A DNA stretch of 38,470 bases from CAYMAT01 sp964388495 (GTDB lineage: Bacteria; Patescibacteriota; Gracilibacteria; Peribacterales; Peribacteraceae), in the NCBI GenBank assembly GCA_964388495.1, contig CAYMAT010000005.1, positions 1-38,470 of the forward strand, given 5' to 3'. How positions within the stretch are numbered: the first letter of the stretch is position 1; every line of letters starts with the position of its first letter. The notes below the pieces were generated by a model. The model saw nothing but the letters and a program-made list of their open reading frames with translations, was not told the origin of the DNA and did not search any database. The position numbers and the translations under genes are program-made. This document shows positions 7,849 to 16,800 of the stretch, in pieces.

Positions 7849-8046
7849 TTACGATTCCAGAAATTCCGACAGTTGCCGCTGGTGTGCCTGGGACATGACG
7901 TGCACAACGGCTCCGGTATTCCACATCTGGTTGCGCGGAATGCCGGCGCTGCGCTGGCCGTCGCTGATCCAGTCCTTGTCCGCTGCATCAAAGCGTGCAG
8001 GCCAGGGGATGCTGGAGGGCTTGTTGAAGGTTTCCGGTGAAGACAT
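7849..8046 (-). CDS. Small hypothetical protein (65 aa)
   Basis: A 65-residue protein, polar, with Trp/Pro near the N-terminus (SSIPWPARFDAADKDWISD) and a Gln-rich end. No family is recognised. It is the first of a two-gene pair with the ORF at 7605-7832. It starts about 20 nt after an intrinsic terminator that ends the transcript upstream, so it needs its own promoter; I see no clear one. It could be spurious. Confidence 0.45.
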   Translation of the reverse strand: MSSPETFNKPSSIPWPARFDAADKDWISDGQRSAGIPRNQMWNTGAVVHVMSQAHQRQLSEFLES

Positions 8047-8066
8047 GGGGTGGCGGGAATGGAGAC

Positions 8067-8093
8067 AAAAAAACCTCCGGCGGGGAAGGGAGG
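8067..8093 (-). terminator. Intrinsic terminator
   Basis: On the minus strand, cctccc and ggagg arms flank a 9-nt loop, followed directly by seven Ts. It would end the transcript of the gene at 8250-9287. The remaining 8094-8249 holds nothing I can support. Confidence 0.7.
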
Positions 8094-8249
8094 CTTGCAT
8101 TCAATTCCTAATTCTCACTCAGCACAGCCTGCCTTCCGCCGTAAGCGTAAGGAGCGCGAGGCCGAGGAGGAGCTGACTTCTGTGCATGTCTGCGCGGAGT
8201 ATCCGCCCCGTCCGTCCCGTCCGCAAACGCAAAATATCCTAGTCCTCTT

Positions 8250-9287
8250 TTATTGGCTTCTCAAAGCGGAAAAAATGGTATCCGACAGGGTGCCGTGCCC
8301 GTCCTTTCCCGGCGTGTTCCGCGGCAGGGGATCGGCCTTCTGGTTTGGCGGGAGCAGGCGGGGGTACGACTCCATGGCCTCCTCGTCCACTCCGCCGTAG
8401 AGCAGATGCCCGCCGAATTTGGCGAAGGGGTGATCCCTCAGCCGCCGCCATTCCTGCACGTCCAGGATGCGCATGCCCCTGTAGCGCTCGCGGATGAGCG
8501 AGTCCAGCGTCCCGTCGTGCACAAAGGCGTGCGCGGAATCGATGACCACGTAGCGCTTGCCCGCCACCACGCTCACCACCGTGAACTGGTGCCAGTCCCT
8601 GGTGGCCCGCTGCAGGATGTTTTCCGGCCAGAGGGAGACGGTGTAGCTCTTCATCCCGTGGTACGCCAGGCACTCGCTCTGGGTGTTGCCGAACCCGTTG
8701 CAGCACGCCTCGCCCACGGCGTGCATTTCCTCCGGCGACATCTTGTAGCTCATCACGAAGCGCGGGGGGTTGGGGATGCGGAACCTGCAGACGCGCTGCA
8801 GGTGCTCGCACAGGGATTCCACCGATGCCACGTGGACGAGCGCCTCCGCGGGCTCGTGCCCCGGCGACGGCTGGGTTTCCCCCTGGCTGCGGTTGTACGT
8901 GAGGTGCGGGGCCAGCGCCTGCGGCTGTTCCACGGGGACGTTGGCGCGGATGAATTCGGCAAGGACGACGGCGCACCCCGCCAGCGTCTGGAACACTCTC
9001 TTGTGCATGCCCGCAATGCGCGCGGGCAGACGGCTGTCCGCCCAGGCGAGGGGCGCGGTGACCGGCAGAAGCGCGATGCGGATGGCCTCCGTCTCCCATG
9101 CGATTGCGGCGTCCGTGGCGTCTATGCACGTCTCGAGAACCTCGCGCAGGGGATTGTCCGCATTTCCCGGACGCGCGGTCACCACGCGCGTGGCGCGGCG
9201 GATGAGTTCCAGGACAGTGCGAACGCGTGACCCGCTCTCGCGCGCCTCCTGCCGTGGTGATGGCCATGCGTCCGGATGTTTCCGCAT
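8250..9287 (-). CDS. Unknown protein, possible transglutaminase-like fold
   Basis: A 345-residue cytoplasmic-looking protein. Residues 1-125 are helical. The second half has a pattern reminiscent of the transglutaminase/papain-like Cys-His-Asp triad: C206 in GNTQSECLAYHG (or C195/C196 in GEACCNGFG), H233 in RDWHQFTVVSVV, and D250 in RYVVIDSAH, 17 residues after the His on what should be the next strand. The H-to-D spacing matches transglutaminase-like domains, but overall similarity is weak, so the assignment is tentative. It has no signal peptide. A TAGAGT hexamer lies 9 nt before the ATG, and an intrinsic terminator follows at 8067-8093, so it is probably monocistronic. Confidence 0.6.
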   Translation of the reverse strand: MRKHPDAWPSPRQEARESGSRVRTVLELIRRATRVVTARPGNADNPLREVLETCIDATDAAIAWETEAIRIALLPVTAPLAWADSRLPARIAGMHKRVFQTLAGCAVVLAEFIRANVPVEQPQALAPHLTYNRSQGETQPSPGHEPAEALVHVASVESLCEHLQRVCRFRIPNPPRFVMSYKMSPEEMHAVGEACCNGFGNTQSECLAYHGMKSYTVSLWPENILQRATRDWHQFTVVSVVAGKRYVVIDSAHAFVHDGTLDSLIRERYRGMRILDVQEWRRLRDHPFAKFGGHLLYGGVDEEAMESYPRLLPPNQKADPLPRNTPGKDGHGTLSDTIFSALRSQ

Positions 9288-9373
9288 TAACCCTGCACTC
9301 TAAAGGTGCGGGTTCCGCCCCGGCAACGTCGCCGAACGGGAAAACACGGCAAGCCCTTTCCCAAGCCAAAAAC

Positions 9374-10423
9374 TCACTTCCAATCCAGCGAGCCCTGATA
9401 CACCACTTTTCCGCTTCCCTTCACGATCTGGCCGATGGGGTAGCAGTGGTGCCCCTGCTTCTGAAAATGCTCTGCGATGGACGCCGCTTCCGCCGCGCTG
9501 GCCACCACCGTCAGGCCCACTCCGCAGTTGTATGTCTTGAGCATCTCCGCGTCGCCCAGCGCCGCCGCGGCGCGGATGGTCTTGAATACCGGCAGGATGC
9601 GGATCTTCTCGCAGTCGATGTGCGCGTCGATGTTCTTGCGGAGCACGCGCGACAAATTCCCCTCAATGCCGCTTCCCGTGATGTGCGCCATGCCGTGCAG
9701 CGCGGGGTTTTTGAACAGGCCCTTGGCTGCCTGGAAGTAGCAGACGTGGGGTTTGAGGATCGCCTCCAAAAAGGTGGCGCCGTCCACCGGCGATTGTTCC
9801 AGGGACGGATCCTCCTGCATCAGCCGCCGCACCAGGGAATACCCGTTGGTATGCAGGCCGTTGCTGGCCACGGCCAGCACCACGTCGCCGCTCCCAATGG
9901 CCGAACCGTCGATGATGCTCTTTTTGTCCACCACACCCACCACGCTGGAGCTCAAGATGTACGTGCCGTCCGGGATCACCCCCGGCTGTTCCGATGTTTC
10001 GCCTCCCGTCAGCACGCAGTCCTGCGCCTTGCAGGCCGCGGCGCACGCTTTGACGATGCGCTTCACCACCGTCTTGTCCATCTTGCCGCAGATCACGGCG
10101 TCCTGGACGGAGAGGGGAGCGGCCCCCATCACCGCGATGTCGTTGATGAGGTGGTTGATCATGTCCTCGCAGACGGATTCGATCCTGTCGTGCCGGAAGG
10201 CGATCAGCTGCTTGCTGCCCGGCTCCTCGGTCTTGAGGACCAGGACGGGGTGCTCGTAGCCCGGGAATTTCCCGTCAAAGAGGGTCGCGAAGGAATCCAG
10301 CGTGGAGAGCACGCGCTTGTCGCCGGTATCGATGGTCTTCTCCACGTCCGAGAGCATCTCCTCCTTGGCGGCGATATCCACGCCGGCATCGGCGTAGGAG
10401 ACGGGTTTTTTCCTGGTGGGCAT
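9374..10423 (-). CDS. purM: Phosphoribosylformylglycinamidine cyclo-ligase (AIR synthetase)
   Basis: A 349-residue PurM, which closes FGAM to AIR using ATP in purine biosynthesis. It matches the family across its length: SYADAGVDIAAKEEML at the N-terminus, INDIAVMGAAPL (usual VNDLVVQGAEPL), TGGETSEQPG (usual GGETAEMPG), VLAVASNGLHTNGYSLVR and AHITGSGIEGNLSRVL. The Gly-rich loop usually read as GTDGVGTK is replaced by TEEPGSK, which is atypical but spaced correctly. The start was placed 6 nt after a TATACT hexamer, where translation matches the family N-terminus. The class II-like purE lies 25 kb away, so at least part of the purine pathway is present but dispersed. Confidence 0.93.
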   Translation of the reverse strand: MPTRKKPVSYADAGVDIAAKEEMLSDVEKTIDTGDKRVLSTLDSFATLFDGKFPGYEHPVLVLKTEEPGSKQLIAFRHDRIESVCEDMINHLINDIAVMGAAPLSVQDAVICGKMDKTVVKRIVKACAAACKAQDCVLTGGETSEQPGVIPDGTYILSSSVVGVVDKKSIIDGSAIGSGDVVLAVASNGLHTNGYSLVRRLMQEDPSLEQSPVDGATFLEAILKPHVCYFQAAKGLFKNPALHGMAHITGSGIEGNLSRVLRKNIDAHIDCEKIRILPVFKTIRAAAALGDAEMLKTYNCGVGLTVVASAAEAASIAEHFQKQGHHCYPIGQIVKGSGKVVYQGSLDWK

Positions 10424-10429
10424 GGGCGG

Positions 10430-10435
10430 AGTATA
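10430..10435 (-). promoter_or_regulatory. -10 element (TATACT) of purM, leaderless start
   Basis: TATACT, 6 nt (ccgccc), ATG on the minus strand. No ribosome-binding site fits between. Confidence 0.65.
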
Positions 10436-10458
10436 GCGCAGGAGGCCGGAAGAGCGCA

Positions 10459-11190
10459 TCACTGCGCGGCGATCCTCACCTTTTCCGTCTGCTCCGCGGG
10501 CTTGGGGGGCGTGTCCGTCCGCAGCTTCTTGGCGCCCGTATCCGTCACCAGCACGCCTTTCTCCAATCTGAGCACGCGGCATGGGGCGTTCTCCGCGGCG
10601 GTGGGGTCATGCGTGGCCATGAGCACGGTGGTGCCCGCCTTGTTGATGTTGAAGAAGATCTGCAGCACCTCGGCCGCCTGCGCGGGGTCCAGGTTCTGCG
10701 TGGGCTCGTCCGCCAGCAGGATCACCGGCTGGTGGGCGATGGCGCGGCCGATGGCGACCCGGGCCTTCTCCCCGCCGGAGAGTTCCTGCGGAAGGGCGTC
10801 CATGCGGTCACGCAGCTTGAGCGCATCCAGAATGTGCCCCACGCGCTGGTCGATGAGATCGTCGTCCGCTCCGCACACTTCCAGCGGGAAGGCGATGTTC
10901 TCATACACCGTGCGGTTGCGGATCAGCTTGCCGTCCTGGTAGACGATGCCGATCTTCCTGCGGAAAATGCGCAGCGCCTGTTCCGGAATGCCGCGCACGT
11001 CCATGCCGTCGATACTCAGCGTCCCGGACGTGGGATCCTCCGCCCCGATGATGATGCTGAGCAGCGTGGATTTGCCCGCGCCGCTGGGCCCCACGATGCA
11101 GGCGAACTCCTTGGGATTGATGGTGCACGAGACATCCTGCAATACCGGGCCGTGTCCGTAATCCTTCGTAATATTCTTCAGCGTGATCAT
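10459..11190 (-). CDS. FtsE/LolD-like ABC transporter ATPase
   Basis: A 243-residue ABC ATPase of the FtsE/LolD/MacB group. Walker A is GPSGAGKST (about residues 35-43), the signature is LSGGEKARV, Walker B is VILLADEPTQNLDP and the H-loop is MATHD. A polar C-terminal tail of about 30 residues (TPPKPAEQTEKVRIAAQ) extends past the core. The N-terminus (MITLKNITKDYGHGPVL) matches the family. TATACT lies 7 nt upstream of the ATG. No FtsX gene is adjacent. It lies 76 bp after a MacB-type permease on the same strand, so it may serve that permease or act as FtsE with FtsX encoded elsewhere. Sequence alone does not decide. Confidence 0.85.
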   Translation of the reverse strand: MITLKNITKDYGHGPVLQDVSCTINPKEFACIVGPSGAGKSTLLSIIIGAEDPTSGTLSIDGMDVRGIPEQALRIFRRKIGIVYQDGKLIRNRTVYENIAFPLEVCGADDDLIDQRVGHILDALKLRDRMDALPQELSGGEKARVAIGRAIAHQPVILLADEPTQNLDPAQAAEVLQIFFNINKAGTTVLMATHDPTAAENAPCRVLRLEKGVLVTDTGAKKLRTDTPPKPAEQTEKVRIAAQ

Positions 11191-11197
11191 GGAGGGA

Positions 11198-11203
11198 AGT
11201 ATA
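11198..11203 (-). promoter_or_regulatory. -10 element (TATACT), leaderless start
   Basis: TATACT, 7 nt, ATG on the minus strand, giving the FtsE-like ATPase its own promoter separate from the permease upstream. Confidence 0.6.
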
Positions 11204-11266
11204 GCGGCAGCGAACGGGGAATAGGGATATCGAATACATGGACATCCGGTGCATTCCATATTCCCT

Positions 11267-12454
11267 TTACTTGTACCGCAGCGCTTCCAGCGGGTTCAGG
11301 TGCGATGCGCGGTGGGAGGGATACAGCCCCGTCACCACGCCCACGCATCCGGAGAAGATCAGGATGAAGACCACGAACCAGAGGGGGAACGCAAAGAGCG
11401 TCAGCGAGGTCCCTCCAAAGTGCCGAGCCAGAACGTTGATGCCCGCATTGGCCAAAAACCCCAGCCCCATGCCGATGATGATGCCGCCCACGCCGCCCAG
11501 AAACCCCATCACCATCGATTCCACGAGGAAGAGCTTCTTGATGTCGCTTCTGCGGACGCCTATGGAGCGCATGATGCCGATTTCCGAGGTGCGCTCCAGG
11601 AGCGTGATGGTCATGGTGTTGAACATGCCGATGGCCGACACGCCCAGCGCCACCAATCCAAAGAGCGCCAGCACGATCTGCACGATCTCGAAGATCTTGT
11701 TGGCCTGCTCGATGACGTCGGAAATGGCGGCCACCAGCAGCCCCTGTCCGATGAGCGCCTCGCGCGCGGGCTCCAGGTCATCGGCGCTTTTCACCAGCAC
11801 TTTCAGCTGGTCCACGTCCGTCACGGGCGTGGGGATGCTTTTGAGCGGCAGAAAGACGAAACTGGTGTTCTCGTCATCCACGATGCCGGCGATGGTGTAG
11901 GAGCCTTCCACGGGGATGACCTTGGGCGCGTCCTTTGCGCTCTCCCCCGGCATCACCAGCGTGACGCTCACGGTTTTGCCCAGCGCCGTCTCCGGCGTGA
12001 GGTTAAAGAGCTGCACCGCGGCGGTGGAGAACAGGGCGGAACGTTCCTGATCCGCCTGCGCGCCGCCGTTTTTGATGCGGGATCTCTGCAGGCGCAGGAA
12101 CGCCTCGTCCACCGCCTGCACCTGGATGCTGCTGGTGAGCGTGCCCACCGTCAGCTGCGCGTTGTAGTTCTTGAGCCGCCCCACCGCGGAGACCTGCTGC
12201 AGGTTCTGGATGGCCGAGACTTTGTCGTCCGTGAGATGCACCGCATCCGCGGGACTGGGGGAGACATCCAGCGTGAGCAGCTCGTCGGCGGAGGCGATGC
12301 GGCTCAAGATCAGCTGCTGGAAACCGTAACCGAATCCCACCAGGAACAGCACCGTGCCTATGCCGATGCTCACGCCCAGGATGGTGAGGAACGTGCGCAT
12401 GGGCCGCGTCTTGAACATGCGTGTGGAGAGCAGGAGGATATCGACGGTTCTCAT
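11267..12454 (-). CDS. MacB/FtsX-type ABC permease
   Basis: A 395-residue permease of the type VII (mechanotransmission) ABC class. One N-terminal membrane helix (about 20-45, FLTILGVSIGIGTVLFLVG) precedes a large extracytoplasmic domain (about 50-260). Three C-terminal helices follow: IVQIVLALFGLVALGVSAIG, then VMGFLGGVGGIIIGMGLG, then FPLWFVVFILIFSGCVGVV. The stretch ERTSEIGIMRSIGVRRSDI between TM2 and TM3 is the typical coupling motif, and the end (YPSHRASHLNPLEALRYK) is the classic MacB C-terminus. The start overlaps the preceding ATPase stop by 4 nt (ATGA). It probably pairs with that ATPase. Without an outer membrane, it is likely to extract or transduce force on a substrate at the membrane, not to feed a TolC channel. 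Confidence 0.9.
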   Translation of the reverse strand: MRTVDILLLSTRMFKTRPMRTFLTILGVSIGIGTVLFLVGFGYGFQQLILSRIASADELLTLDVSPSPADAVHLTDDKVSAIQNLQQVSAVGRLKNYNAQLTVGTLTSSIQVQAVDEAFLRLQRSRIKNGGAQADQERSALFSTAAVQLFNLTPETALGKTVSVTLVMPGESAKDAPKVIPVEGSYTIAGIVDDENTSFVFLPLKSIPTPVTDVDQLKVLVKSADDLEPAREALIGQGLLVAAISDVIEQANKIFEIVQIVLALFGLVALGVSAIGMFNTMTITLLERTSEIGIMRSIGVRRSDIKKLFLVESMVMGFLGGVGGIIIGMGLGFLANAGINVLARHFGGTSLTLFAFPLWFVVFILIFSGCVGVVTGLYPSHRASHLNPLEALRYK

Positions 12455-13884
12455 GGGGTGGGGGGAGAGGCGGGGGGAACGGTGTTCTGGTTCTTGGGCG
12501 GGATGACGAAGAGTTCAAGCCTGCGGGCGATCTTGCGGGCCACGCGCGCGTCCAGACCGGCGCCGCCCTCCTTTTCCGACTGGTCCAGGATGCGCTGCAC
12601 GCCCATGCGGTCCAGCCTGCCCGTGAGATGGTCGGCGATGGCCTTGTCCAGGACCAGCACGGCCTGCTCGGAGGGGAGGGAGATATTGAGGGAGTCCAGC
12701 AGGGTCTTGCGCACGTCCGAAATCTCGCGTCCGTCCGGCATGGTCATGCCCGCGGAGGCGGCGTGCACGCGCGCACGCAGGTTCCACATCTCCGTGGTCA
12801 CCTTCTGAATGTCCTCCGCGATTTTCTGCGCCTTGAGGATGTTCATGCCGATGCCGCCGTCCTTGGCCGAGTGGTGCAGGAAGCCGATGAGCGGCTGCAC
12901 GTCGTGCTGCGAGTGGGTGATGAGGCTTTCCACGCGGTCGAAGAGCTCGTGCATCTCGTCGATGGTCATGCCGTTGAAAACCTCGGCAATCACCTGCTCC
13001 GCCTGCCGCTTGATCAGTTCGTGGTCGCGGGCCTCGGGCGTATTGGCCGGCAGCGTCTTGGCCCAGTGCGAAAGCGACGAGGACATGGCGCGGGACGCGG
13101 CCTCCACAAGGGATTCCTTGCGCTCCTCCTCCGTGTTCACCTTGGTTCCGGTGATCACGCCGTCGCGCAGATAGAAGATGCGGTGGGCGTGGTGCAGGTG
13201 CGAGGGGTCATGGGTCACTAGGATCACGGTTTTCTTCTGCTTGTCGTTCAGCTCGCGCAGCACCTTCATCACTTCCGCGGAGGACGTGGAGTCCAGGTTG
13301 CCCACCGGCTCGTCGGCAACGATGATGGATGCGTCATTGATGAGCGCACGGCTGATGGCCACGCGCTGCTGCTGTCCTCCGGACAGATCCGTCGGCAGCT
13401 TGAAGGCCTGTGATTCCAGTCCAAAACGCTTGAGGAGGGTCAGGGCGCGCTCCCTGCGCACGCGCTTGTTCTCCTTTATGGCCATCTGCGGCACCGCCAC
13501 GTTCTCCACCACGGAGAGCGAGGGGATCAGGTAGAACGCCTGGAAGATCATGCCGATGGCGTGCTGGTAGTACTCCTCAAACTGGCGCTGGGTCATCTGG
13601 CGGAGGTTGTAGCCGTCCACCGCCTGTTCCTCGGTCATCCGGTGTTCCGAGAGCTGCTTGAGGTTGAGTCCGCTCACCAGTATGTCCCCCTGGATGTTGT
13701 GCTCAAGGCCGGCGATGGAGTAGAGGAGTGTGGATTTCCCGCATCCGGACGGTCCGAAGAAGATGATGTATTCGCCCGGGAAAATCTCCAGATTGATGTC
13801 GCGCAGGGCGCGGACCTCGTTGCTCCGTCCCGCGAAGTACGTGACGGAGAGGTGTTTGGCGGTGATGATGGGTTTCTGGTCCAT
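12451..13884 (-). CDS. ABC transporter ATPase with a long C-terminal extension
   Basis: A 477-residue protein. Residues 1-240 are a LolD/MacB-type ABC ATPase: Walker A GPSGCGKST (44-52), signature LSGGQQQRVAISRAL, Walker B SIIVADEPVGNLDST, H-loop VTHD. Family members usually stop near 230-250 residues. Here about 230 more residues follow, mostly charged helix (HELIKRQAEQVIAEVFNG, IAEDIQKVTTEMWNLRARV) and ending in a Pro-rich tail. No known domain is recognised in the extension; it could regulate the ATPase or contact a partner. The gene starts 15 nt after the giant surface protein and overlaps the permease by 4 nt, so all three are very likely co-expressed. Confidence 0.88.
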   Translation of the reverse strand: MDQKPIITAKHLSVTYFAGRSNEVRALRDINLEIFPGEYIIFFGPSGCGKSTLLYSIAGLEHNIQGDILVSGLNLKQLSEHRMTEEQAVDGYNLRQMTQRQFEEYYQHAIGMIFQAFYLIPSLSVVENVAVPQMAIKENKRVRRERALTLLKRFGLESQAFKLPTDLSGGQQQRVAISRALINDASIIVADEPVGNLDSTSSAEVMKVLRELNDKQKKTVILVTHDPSHLHHAHRIFYLRDGVITGTKVNTEEERKESLVEAASRAMSSSLSHWAKTLPANTPEARDHELIKRQAEQVIAEVFNGMTIDEMHELFDRVESLITHSQHDVQPLIGFLHHSAKDGGIGMNILKAQKIAEDIQKVTTEMWNLRARVHAASAGMTMPDGREISDVRKTLLDSLNISLPSEQAVLVLDKAIADHLTGRLDRMGVQRILDQSEKEGGAGLDARVARKIARRLELFVIPPKNQNTVPPASPPTP

Positions 13885-13899
13885 GGGGCGAAAGGGGGA

Positions 13900-16800
13900 T
13901 CAGGTGCGGAGCTGGTTCACCCAGCCGAAGATGCTCTCGATCTGGTTGATGATGACATGGAACACGCTTTCCTTCTCGCGCGGGGTCAGCATGGTGTAGG
14001 TGCGGGAGACCACGGAGTGTCCGGTGGTGTCCGTGCTTTCCACGCGGAAGCTGTAGATGCTGCCGGGTTCAAGGCTGGGCAGGACCACCACGTGCTTGCG
14101 CCCGTATCCTGCCGGTTCCTGGGCCACCTGCTGGAGGGGTTCGTCCGGATTGGCGGCGATGCCCTTCTGGAACGAGACGCGGCTGCTTGCGCTGATGTTG
14201 GTGACCCAGGTGATCACGGCCTGCACGCGGCTGTCTTTGCCGGGGAGCAACGCGGAGTTGGTCTGGATGCCGGTGATCTCCAGCGGGATGCCGTCCTTGG
14301 CGGTGACGAAGCGGCTGATGACCTTGCTGACCGTGAGGTCCGCGGAGGTGGTGCCCCACAGTTCCACTTCGTAGTAGGTGGTGGAGTCAAAACCGTTCAG
14401 GGTGATGGAGTGTTCCGTGCCGAATCCCGCCGTCTGTTCCGTGATGGCCTGTTCCGGCGCGCGGATGCCGTCCAGGTAGGGGATGGCCGTGGCTGCGGAT
14501 GTGGTGGGGGCGCTGGTGGTCCACGTGAAGCGGGCGCTGTCCGGGCCCAGGATCTCCGTCTTGTACGTGAGGATTTCCACGGCGGACTGCGGCGTGGTGA
14601 AGGTGAGATCGGGCGAGACGCTCTCCGTGCCAACGGCCGTCACCGTGCGCGCCTGATAGTGGTACCGCGTGCCGGGCGTGAGGCCAAAGAGCAGCACGGC
14701 GTGTTCGTTGACGTCGTCCTGCGGCTGGCCGGATGTCTGCAGGTATGCGTCTTTGGCGTAGCTCTTTTCCGGCGCGTATGAGACCAGCGAGCTTCCCTGC
14801 ACGTCCGTCGTCCAGGTGATCTTCACGGCGTCCGGCAGGAATTCCACCTTGGGTTCGCTGCTGTAGACGGGGGCCAGCGTGGTGCGGGCCAGTTTCTGGA
14901 GCGCGAAGACCCCGCCCTGGAGCGTGGCGCGGTACTGATCGCCGGACAGCGCGTCGCCCAGGGATTCCGCGATGGAAACGGCTTTGGCGATGGCCTGGTC
15001 AAATGCGGAGACGGTGTTTTCCTCCGGGGCTGCCGGGTGCAGCGAACTGCTGGAGGAGCTGGTACTTGCGCTGGACGCTTCCGAGCTCAGTGACGAAGCC
15101 TGGCTGGAGCTGCTGGAGCCGGGCGGGGTGCCCAGGGTGGTGAAGCTCTGTTCCTCCGCAATGCCCGCGTTGCCGGCGGCATCGTACGAGATGGCCACGT
15201 ACTTGTACGTGGTGGCGGGGGAGAGGTGCGTGAGCGTCACGGCGTGCACCAGGCTTCCCGTGAGCGACGACGTGTCAAACGTGCCGCGCTCGTGCGCGGA
15301 GTCCCTGCCGGATTCCACCAGGGACGTGGAGGGCTCATCCGTTGTCCAGCCGATGACGGCGGATGTCTCCTGCGCGTCCACGGTGAAGCCGCTCAGTTTG
15401 GGCGGTTGCAGGTCCCTCCAGCGGAAGATGGAGCCGCCTCCCGCGGTCACGCTGGCCACGGCTGCAGCGACCTCCTCATCCACCTGGCTCTGCGTGTAGA
15501 GCCGGCCGATGGTGTTGAAGGAATGTATGGATTCCACGGTGCTGTTTCCCTCCGCGTCCACGGTGGTGATTTGGTAATAGTAGGGGACCTCCGCAGAAAG
15601 GCTGCTGAGCACGGTGTAGTGGCTCACGTTGAAGGAGTCATTGCTCGCACTGTTGACCAGGGCCCCGCTGTCCGTGCCGTAATCGATGCGCATTTGCGCG
15701 GCTTCATCGGTATTCCATGTGACCACAGCCTCGCTGTCCGTGAGCAAGGCGGCGCTCAGATCAGATACCACGGGACCCGTGGTATCCGGGGAAGGTGTCG
15801 TGAAGGACAGGACATCGCCGTGCGTGGTGTTACCCGCCGTGTCCGTGGAGACGGGTTCAAAATAGTACGTCGTGCCGGGAGAGAGCCCTTCCAGGTCCAC
15901 AAAGTGGCGCATGTTGTTGGTGCCCGTACTGGCCGAGAATTCCAGGTTGTCGCTTGCGGTTCCGTAGTTGACCAGCTCCGTGGTGATCTCGTTTGTGCGC
16001 CAGCGGACCGTCACGCTCGTGGTGGTGAGCGATCCCGTGGCCGTGTCGCTGATGACGGGGGGCGTGGTGTCCACGCTGATGGTCGTGAAGGATTTCACGG
16101 AGTCCTCGCTTGAGTTTCCCGAGGTGTCCGTGGACTGCACCTTGAAGTAGTACGCCGTGCCCGGTTCCAGGCCGCTCAGGCTTACGGCGTGGTGCATGTC
16201 AAACGTGGTCAATGCCGCCCTGTTGGACAGGTCCCCGGAATCCGTGCCGTACAGCACCGCGCCCGTGGCGGTCTCATCAGTGTTCCAGCTGACCTGCACG
16301 CCCGTGCTGGTGAGCGATCCCGTGGCCGTGTCGCTGATGACGGGGGGCGTGGTGTCCAGTGCGGGGGTGGTGAAGGACTGCAGGTCGCCGATCGTTTCAT
16401 TACCCGTCGCGTCCGAAGCGGCTGCCTTCCAGTAATACACCGTTCCCGGAGTCAGTCCGCTCAGGAGGATGCTGTGGGACATGTTGTATCCCGTCCCGCG
16501 CTGCACCTGCGAGAGGTCCCCGGAATCCGTGCCGTACAGCACCGCGCCCGTCGCGGACTCGTTGGTCGTCCAGGTGACGCGCACGCTGGTGCTGGCCAGG
16601 GATTCCGTTGCGGGATCGCTGATGACGGGGGGCGTGGTGTCCACCGGGAGCGTCCTGAAGGACAACAGGGTTCCGTTGCCCTGGTTTCCGGAGGCGTCCG
16701 TGGAGTACACCTTGAAGTAATAGACGGTATCCGGCGTGAGGCTCTCTATGCTCACGTCATGGTGCATGTTGTAGCCCGTGTCCCTTGCCGACAGGTTCAG

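Noticed and set aside
10459..12454. An FtsEX pair
   Set aside because: The permease is 395 residues with a large outer domain and the MacB-type end (NPLEALRYK), not a 300-residue FtsX, and the ATPase has its own promoter.
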